Shown: one piece after another, positions 59,418 through 64,000 of the stretch
Position numbering within the stretch: the first letter of the stretch is position 1
Layout: the number at the start of each line of letters is the position of its first letter
Assembly (NCBI GenBank): GCA_958348245.1
Contig: CATVYJ010000001.1
Span: 251,179-315,178 of the forward strand
Reading direction: 5' to 3'
Length of the DNA stretch: 64,000 bases
Origin: an uncultured Veillonellaceae bacterium
GTDB lineage: Bacteria > Bacillota > Negativicutes > Veillonellales > Dialisteraceae
Position numbers and translations under genes: made by a program
Notes under the pieces: generated by a model
The model's database searches: none
What the model was told of the DNA's origin: nothing
What the model saw: the letters and a program-made list of their open reading frames with translations, nothing else

Positions 59418-59873
59418 TCAAAATGAATCGTCTTCCACGCCGATACGGTTCAATACGGCGGACACCACAGAACCGGAAAATCCCCGCCGGAGAAGAAATC
59501 CCGCCGCCCGGCGGAAATCGGAAGACTGGCCGGGCGCAAATTCACGTTTCAGGCGCAGCGCCGCCTCAGCCTTTTCCATTTCTTCTTCCGCGGTCAAATG
59601 CCTGTCCAGAGAGAGGCCCCGGCTGCGAAGTTTATTCTGAATATACCGGTCCCCATAGCGCATGCTTTCCCGATACTGTTCAAAAATTTCTTCCGCCAGA
59701 GCCTGGTCGTCCAGGTAATGCTCACGATGCAGCGCTTCCACTGCCTTGTCGATTTCCGCGCCGCCATAGCCTTTCCGCCTGAGCTTCGTCCGGATCTCCC
59801 ATTCGCTCTGAGCGCGGTATCCCAGAAGATGAAGCGCCGCTTCCATGGCGGTGCGTTCACTTGCCTTCTTCAT
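59418..59873 (-). CDS. recX: Regulatory protein RecX
   Basis: Small inhibitor or modulator of RecA filaments, 151 residues from the ATG at 59873. It has the three-helix repeats typical of RecX ([23 protein letters not shown] ... [15 protein letters not shown]). A TTG nine codons upstream would lengthen it, but the ATG is inside the last codons of recA and fits family length. It overlaps recA by 17 bases and is the last gene of rimO-cinA-recA-recX. Confidence 0.92.
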   Translation of the reverse strand: MKKASERTAMEAALHLLGYRAQSEWEIRTKLRRKGYGGAEIDKAVEALHREHYLDDQALAEEIFEQYRESMRYGDRYIQNKLRSRGLSLDRHLTAEEEMEKAEAALRLKREFAPGQSSDFRRAAGFLLRRGFSGSVVSAVLNRIGVEDDSF

Positions 59874-60939
59874 CGGATTCAGCGATGACGCCGTTCTCAA
59901 ACGCCTCCGGCTCCGCTACGAGAGTATCGCGGATGGTCTTGTCGATTTCCGCCGCCACCTCCGGATTGTCCCGAAGATACTTCTTGGCATTTTCCCGCCC
60001 CTGGGAAATACGCGCGCCTTTATAGGAATACCAGGCGCCGCTTTTCTGAATGATATCCATACTTGCCGCCATATCGAGGAGCGTCCCTTCCTTGGAGATG
60101 CCCTCGCCGTACATAATGTCGAAATCGGCTACGCGGAACGGCGGCGCTACTTTGTTTTTCTGGACTTTCGCCCGGGTGCGGTTGCCGATAATTTCCGTCC
60201 CGTTCTTGATCGCTTCTGCCCGGCGCACTTCCACGCGGATGGTGGCATAAAATTTCAGCGCCCGCCCGCCGGTGGTCGTTTCCGGATTGCCGTACACCAG
60301 GCCGACCTTTTCACGCAGCTGATTGATAAAAATGACGACCGTACGGCATTTGCTGATGCTGCCGGTCAGCTTCCGCAGCGCCTTGCTCATGAGGCGCGCC
60401 TGCAGGCCCACCGACTGATCGCCGATATCCCCGTCGATTTCCTGTTTCGGCACGAGCGCCGCCACGGAATCCACGACGACCATATCCACCGCGCCGCTCC
60501 GCACAAGAGATTCGCAGATGCTGAGCGCCTGTTCGCCGCAGTCCGGCTGGGAGATCAGCAGATCATGCGTATTCACGCCCAGATGATGCGCGTAAATGGG
60601 ATCCAGCGCATGTTCCGCGTCGATGAAAGCCGCCACGCCGCCCATCTTCTGCGCTTCCGCAATAGCATGCAGCGCAAGCGTCGTCTTGCCCGATGACTCC
60701 GGCCCGTAGATTTCAATGATGCGGCCCCGGGGATATCCGCCCACGCCGACCGCCACGTCGAGCGCGAGCGATCCCGTGGGGATGACTTCCAGATTCATAC
60801 GGGACCCCATGTCGCCGAGGCGCATGATCGCGCCGGTGCCGAATTCCTTTTCAATCTGTTTCATGGCGTTATCCAGCGCACGTTTTTTATCCGCCTCCAG
60901 ATGATCCATAGTTGATACTCTATCCATATTCGCTGCCAT
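59857..60939 (-). CDS. recA: Recombinase RecA
   Basis: Strand-exchange and SOS coprotease, 360 residues. Walker A is GPESSGKTT; also visible are [11 protein letters not shown] context, loop L2 ([22 protein letters not shown]) and an acidic C-terminus (ESDEEGK). ATG at 60939 with GGAGG seven bases upstream; a GTG one codon earlier is possible. Start overlaps the cinA stop. No LexA box was recognised inside the operon. Confidence 0.98.
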   Translation of the reverse strand: MAANMDRVSTMDHLEADKKRALDNAMKQIEKEFGTGAIMRLGDMGSRMNLEVIPTGSLALDVAVGVGGYPRGRIIEIYGPESSGKTTLALHAIAEAQKMGGVAAFIDAEHALDPIYAHHLGVNTHDLLISQPDCGEQALSICESLVRSGAVDMVVVDSVAALVPKQEIDGDIGDQSVGLQARLMSKALRKLTGSISKCRTVVIFINQLREKVGLVYGNPETTTGGRALKFYATIRVEVRRAEAIKNGTEIIGNRTRAKVQKNKVAPPFRVADFDIMYGEGISKEGTLLDMAASMDIIQKSGAWYSYKGARISQGRENAKKYLRDNPEVAAEIDKTIRDTLVAEPEAFENGVIAESDEEGK

Positions 60940-62213
60940 CACTGGGCCTCCTTCGCTCCACCGCCCCGCGGGGGTTCGTGGTTTCTGATGTATTCCGCCG
61001 CATAAAACAGCGCTTTTTCCGCCGCGCCGTAGCGTACGCTTTTCCGGGAACCAAGAAAACGTTCCTCATGCACTTCCGTCCCATCCCAGCCGGAGACGCC
61101 GATATACACAAGGCCTTCCGGCTCGCCTCGTTCTCCCCGGCCGGGGCCGGCATAGCCCGTAGTGGAAACGGCGATATCCGCTCCGTACAGGAAACGGCTC
61201 CCATCCGCCATTTCCCTGGCAGTCTCCCGGCTCACGGCGGTATGCGCCGCCAGCGTCTCCGCAGAAACCCCCAGGATGCGCTCCTTCGCGCTGTTCCAGT
61301 ACGTTACGGCGCTCCCCCGGAAGTAAACGGAACTCCCCGGGGCATCGGTCATGAGCTTGCCGATCAGCCCTCCTGTACAGGACTCGGCGGCGGAAAGGGT
61401 CAATCTTTTTTTCTCGAGCAGCGCCGCCAGATCCCGCCGGGCGTCTCCTTCCAGATTATAACGCACAGCGGGGACCCGTTCCATCACCAGTTTTTCCAGC
61501 GGACGGATGCGGCGGAGCGCATCTTCCCCGTCAGTTCCCCGGGCGGTGAGACGCACCGCAATATAGCCGGGGCGCGCATAAAACGCGATGGAGGGATTAT
61601 CCTGCGCCGTCACGGCATCCATGAGCGCTTTTTCCACGTCCACTTCCGATGCCCCCTCCACGGACAGCACCAGAGAACGGATCACACCCTGCGGCCCGAA
61701 ACGGCGTTCCAGCCAGGGCATCATGTGCCGTTCCGCCATCTGTTTCATTTCAAAAGGCGGACCCGGCAGGTGAATGAGCGTTTTCCCGCCGGCCGTTACC
61801 GCGCAGCCGCTGGCCGATCCGGCGTCGTTCGGCAGAAGCTCCGCTCCTTCGGCAAACCAGGCCTGCCGCTCCTGCGCAGGCTGATAGATCCGTCCCCGTT
61901 CTTCATAATAGGCGCGGAGGCGTGCCGATTCTTCCGGAACAAGGCGAAATGCAAGCCCCAGCGCTTCCGCGCCGGCTTTCTTGGTGATATCCCCCTGAGT
62001 GGCTCCGAGTCCGCCCGATGTAATAACCAGATCCGCCCGGTGGAGCGCCTCTGTAAAAACGCTCCGCATGCGTTCCGGATTATCCCCCACCGTCGTCATA
62101 TAAGCCACGGTATATCCGTGCTCGTTCATAAAGGACGCCAGCCACTGACTGTTTTCATTGGCGATCTCTCCGAGGAGAAGTTCCGTCCCGGTGGTGATGA
62201 TTTCCGTAATCAT
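60939..62213 (-). CDS. cinA: CinA-like competence/damage-inducible protein
   Basis: A 424-residue two-domain protein. The N-terminal MoaB/MogA-like domain ([16 protein letters not shown]) and C-terminal NMN deamidase-like domain ([16 protein letters not shown]) are both complete. The family includes ADP-ribose pyrophosphatases and NMN deamidases. The ATG at 62213 with GAGG upstream is chosen; a TTG at 62225 overlapping rimO is less likely. It precedes recA as in many Firmicutes. Confidence 0.94.
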   Translation of the reverse strand: MITEIITTGTELLLGEIANENSQWLASFMNEHGYTVAYMTTVGDNPERMRSVFTEALHRADLVITSGGLGATQGDITKKAGAEALGLAFRLVPEESARLRAYYEERGRIYQPAQERQAWFAEGAELLPNDAGSASGCAVTAGGKTLIHLPGPPFEMKQMAERHMMPWLERRFGPQGVIRSLVLSVEGASEVDVEKALMDAVTAQDNPSIAFYARPGYIAVRLTARGTDGEDALRRIRPLEKLVMERVPAVRYNLEGDARRDLAALLEKKRLTLSAAESCTGGLIGKLMTDAPGSSVYFRGSAVTYWNSAKERILGVSAETLAAHTAVSRETAREMADGSRFLYGADIAVSTTGYAGPGRGERGEPEGLVYIGVSGWDGTEVHEERFLGSRKSVRYGAAEKALFYAAEYIRNHEPPRGGGAKEAQ

Positions 62214-62221
62214 GCCGCGCC

Positions 62222-63565
62222 TCAATCGATGCGTTCCGCGATCAGATCGTAGGCATAGCCGTCGGTGATGCGCACCCGGATAAAATCGCCGGGCTTTGCG
62301 TCCCCGGGATGATCCACATACACATTGCCGTCCACTTCCGGCGCCTGGAAAACGGTGCGCCCCTTCGCCTGCACGTGCCCGTCTCCGGTTTCGATCAGCT
62401 CTTCCACGAGCGCTTCCGTCTCCCGCCCGACGGCGTTCTGATCATTCTCCTCGGAAATCGCCGCCTGCGCCGCCATGAGACGGTGATAGCGCTCTTCCTT
62501 GATCTCCTCCGGAATCTGGCCGTCCATCTTCGCCGCGGGCGTGCCGTCCTGCGGCGAGAACATGAACGCGCCCATATCGTCGAAGCGCACCTCCTGAATG
62601 AACTGCAGAAGCTCTTCAAAATTTTCGTCGGTTTCTCCGGGGAATCCCACCATGAGGGTCGTGCGCACCGTCATGGGCGCGCGGGCCGCACGGATTTTCC
62701 GGAGCAGCGCCCGGATGCTTTCCGACGAATCGCGGCGATTCATCCGTTTCAGTACGGAGTCACTGATATGCTGCAGCGGAATGTCCACATATTTGCAGAT
62801 TTTCGGCTCCGATACGATGAGCTCCAGCAGCTCATCCGTAAAATAGGTCGGATACAGATAAAACAGCCGGATCCAGTGCACGCCGTCAATTTTTACCATT
62901 TCCCGAAGCAGCGCCGCGAGCGACGTGCCGTCTCGCAGATCCCGCCCGTAGCAGGACAGATCCTGCGCGATGAGGTTGATTTCCTTCACGCCCCGCGCGG
63001 CGAGCTCTTTCACTTCGTGAAGCACCGATGGAATGGGACGGCTCCGCATGCGTCCCCGCACGTAGGGAATATAACAGAATGTACAGCCGTTGCTGCACCC
63101 CTCGGCGATCTTCACATACGCCATATATCCCGGCGTGGTGAGTTCCCGCGGAATCAATTCTTCGTGTTCGCAGGGCGCCGTATCGAAATACTGCACCTTT
63201 CCTCCATCCCGGTACGACTCCGTCACGGCTTCCAGAATGCACTGCCACGAATTGGTCCCCAGCAGGATGTCGATTTCCGGGATTTCCCTGGCCAGATCCG
63301 CCTGAAATTCCTGGGTAAGGCATCCCGCTGCGACAAGGCGCTCGCAGGTTCCGTTTTTCCGGTATTCCGCCGCCTCCAGCAGCGTCTGCACCGATTCGTC
63401 TTTCGCCGCGTCAATGAAGGTGCATGTATTGATGATAATGATCTGGGCTTCGTCCAGATTATCCGTCAGGGCATATCCCCCTTCTTCCAGCAGGCCGAGC
63501 ATTTTCTCCGTATCCACCAGATTCTTGGAACAGCCGAGGCTGATAAAGCCGATTTTTTTCTTCAT
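62222..63565 (-). CDS. rimO: Ribosomal protein S12 methylthiotransferase RimO
   Basis: Radical SAM methylthiotransferase of 447 residues that thiomethylates Asp88 of S12. The UPF0004 domain provides one cluster (SLGCSKNLVDTE and later Cys), the radical SAM motif is CSNGCTFCYIPYVRGRMRSRPI region (cluster Cys in CSNGCTFC), and a TRAM domain ends the protein. ATG at 63565; it lies 3 bases downstream of a substrate-binding protein gene. Confidence 0.96.
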   Translation of the reverse strand: MKKKIGFISLGCSKNLVDTEKMLGLLEEGGYALTDNLDEAQIIIINTCTFIDAAKDESVQTLLEAAEYRKNGTCERLVAAGCLTQEFQADLAREIPEIDILLGTNSWQCILEAVTESYRDGGKVQYFDTAPCEHEELIPRELTTPGYMAYVKIAEGCSNGCTFCYIPYVRGRMRSRPIPSVLHEVKELAARGVKEINLIAQDLSCYGRDLRDGTSLAALLREMVKIDGVHWIRLFYLYPTYFTDELLELIVSEPKICKYVDIPLQHISDSVLKRMNRRDSSESIRALLRKIRAARAPMTVRTTLMVGFPGETDENFEELLQFIQEVRFDDMGAFMFSPQDGTPAAKMDGQIPEEIKEERYHRLMAAQAAISEENDQNAVGRETEALVEELIETGDGHVQAKGRTVFQAPEVDGNVYVDHPGDAKPGDFIRVRITDGYAYDLIAERID

Positions 63566-63568
63566 CTT

Positions 63569-64000
63569 TTATTCCTTCCCAAAGCGAATGTTCTGGAGCC
63601 ACAGGTCCAGCAGCTCTTTTTTGCCTGTTTCCGTATACTGTTTGTCCAGCGGCCAGAAAGCAATTTTCTGTTTCATGTCGTCGGCGGGCAGGCGCGTGTC
63701 GTTCACATACATAAAATAATACCCGTTGTCGCTGAGCAGATCCGACCGCTCTTCCGAGTCGAGGATCCAGTCGATGAATGCCGCGCCCCGCTCCGGCCGC
63801 GCCGCATCCCGGGCAAGCGCCGCGCCGTACAGATAATAAAAGGTGCCGTCCTCGGGATATACGATGCGGACAGGCAGACCTTCCTGCCTTACTTTCTGCG
63901 CTTCATCCAGCCCGGAAATGCCGATGTCGCATTTGTCCATGGATGCCATGTGCGCCGGTGTAGACAGGTATTTTCCATACTGCACGATGTGTCCCGCGGC
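63569..64000 (-). CDS. Extracellular solute-binding protein, C-terminal part (runs off window)
   Basis: The visible 143 C-terminal residues (open to the window edge) resemble the end of FbpA/AfuA-like periplasmic binding proteins of iron or similar ABC importers. Recognisable segments are YLSTPAHMASMDKCDIGISGLDEAQ, then LPVRIVYPEDGTFYYLYGAAL and FIDWILDSEERSDLL. The N-terminus, signal peptide and neighbours are outside the window, so substrate and operon cannot be judged. It is co-oriented with rimO. Confidence 0.7.
   Translation of the reverse strand, partial: AAGHIVQYGKYLSTPAHMASMDKCDIGISGLDEAQKVRQEGLPVRIVYPEDGTFYYLYGAALARDAARPERGAAFIDWILDSEERSDLLSDNGYYFMYVNDTRLPADDMKQKIAFWPLDKQYTETGKKELLDLWLQNIRFGKE

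Noticed and set aside
1..64000. CRISPR arrays, insertion sequences, prophage or attachment sites
   Set aside because: No repeat-spacer pattern, transposase, integrase or target duplications were seen; gene order is core-genome-like throughout.

Overview
The window comes from a diderm Firmicute, most likely a member of the Negativicutes. Low-GC Gram-positive gene sets (ctsR-mcsA-mcsB-clpC, prkC/prpC with PASTA repeats, remA, rqcH, rlmH, DUF4321, an S-box ahead of metK) sit beside outer-membrane import genes (exbB-exbD-tonB and a TonB-dependent receptor). Base composition is fairly GC-rich. Most genes lie on the minus strand in tightly overlapping operons (many ATGA or TGATG junctions). No insertion sequence, prophage or CRISPR array was seen.

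Layout. 1-9.8 kb: priA-def-fmt-rsmB-rlmN, then prpC-prkC-rsgA, a classical Firmicute translation and cell-wall signalling block. 9.8-15.5 kb: metK behind a SAM riboswitch, then remA-gmk-rpoZ-coaBC and dapF-yicC. 15.6-22.7 kb: rqcH on the plus strand, then an M16C metalloprotease with a GluQRS, then lysC. 22.7-27.6 kb: cbiL-cbiA-cobO (cobalamin synthesis) and exbB-exbD-tonB. 27.7-31.1 kb: radC, maf, a DUF4321 protein, a lipoprotein and tmcAL. 31.1-35.2 kb: putP with a structured leader, the RNase P RNA, a Nif3-family protein, trmK and one tRNA with anticodon CAU. 35.2-44.7 kb: dnaG-rpoD, an R2K-type ATP-grasp gene, uppP, a NUDIX hydrolase, two exported proteins of unknown role, an aminotransferase and two flavodoxins. 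44.7-52.5 kb: glnS, a fumarylacetoacetase-family hydrolase, an SGNH hydrolase, a radical SAM protein, a CBS protein and the outer-membrane receptor. 52.6-64 kb: htrA-rlmH, the ctsR/clpC stress operon, and a substrate-binding protein fragment followed by rimO-cinA-recA-recX.

The two observations I rate highest are these. (1) The mcsB gene of the ctsR operon encodes a McsB-like protein that has lost the catalytic NEED glutamates, the active-site cysteine and parts of the ATP-binding and phosphoarginine-binding motifs, so it is probably not an arginine kinase. (2) The 5' leader of putP can fold either as an intrinsic terminator or into an alternative pairing, which looks like an undescribed cis-regulatory switch. 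I did not find an unambiguous new multi-gene system; most of the window is core genome.
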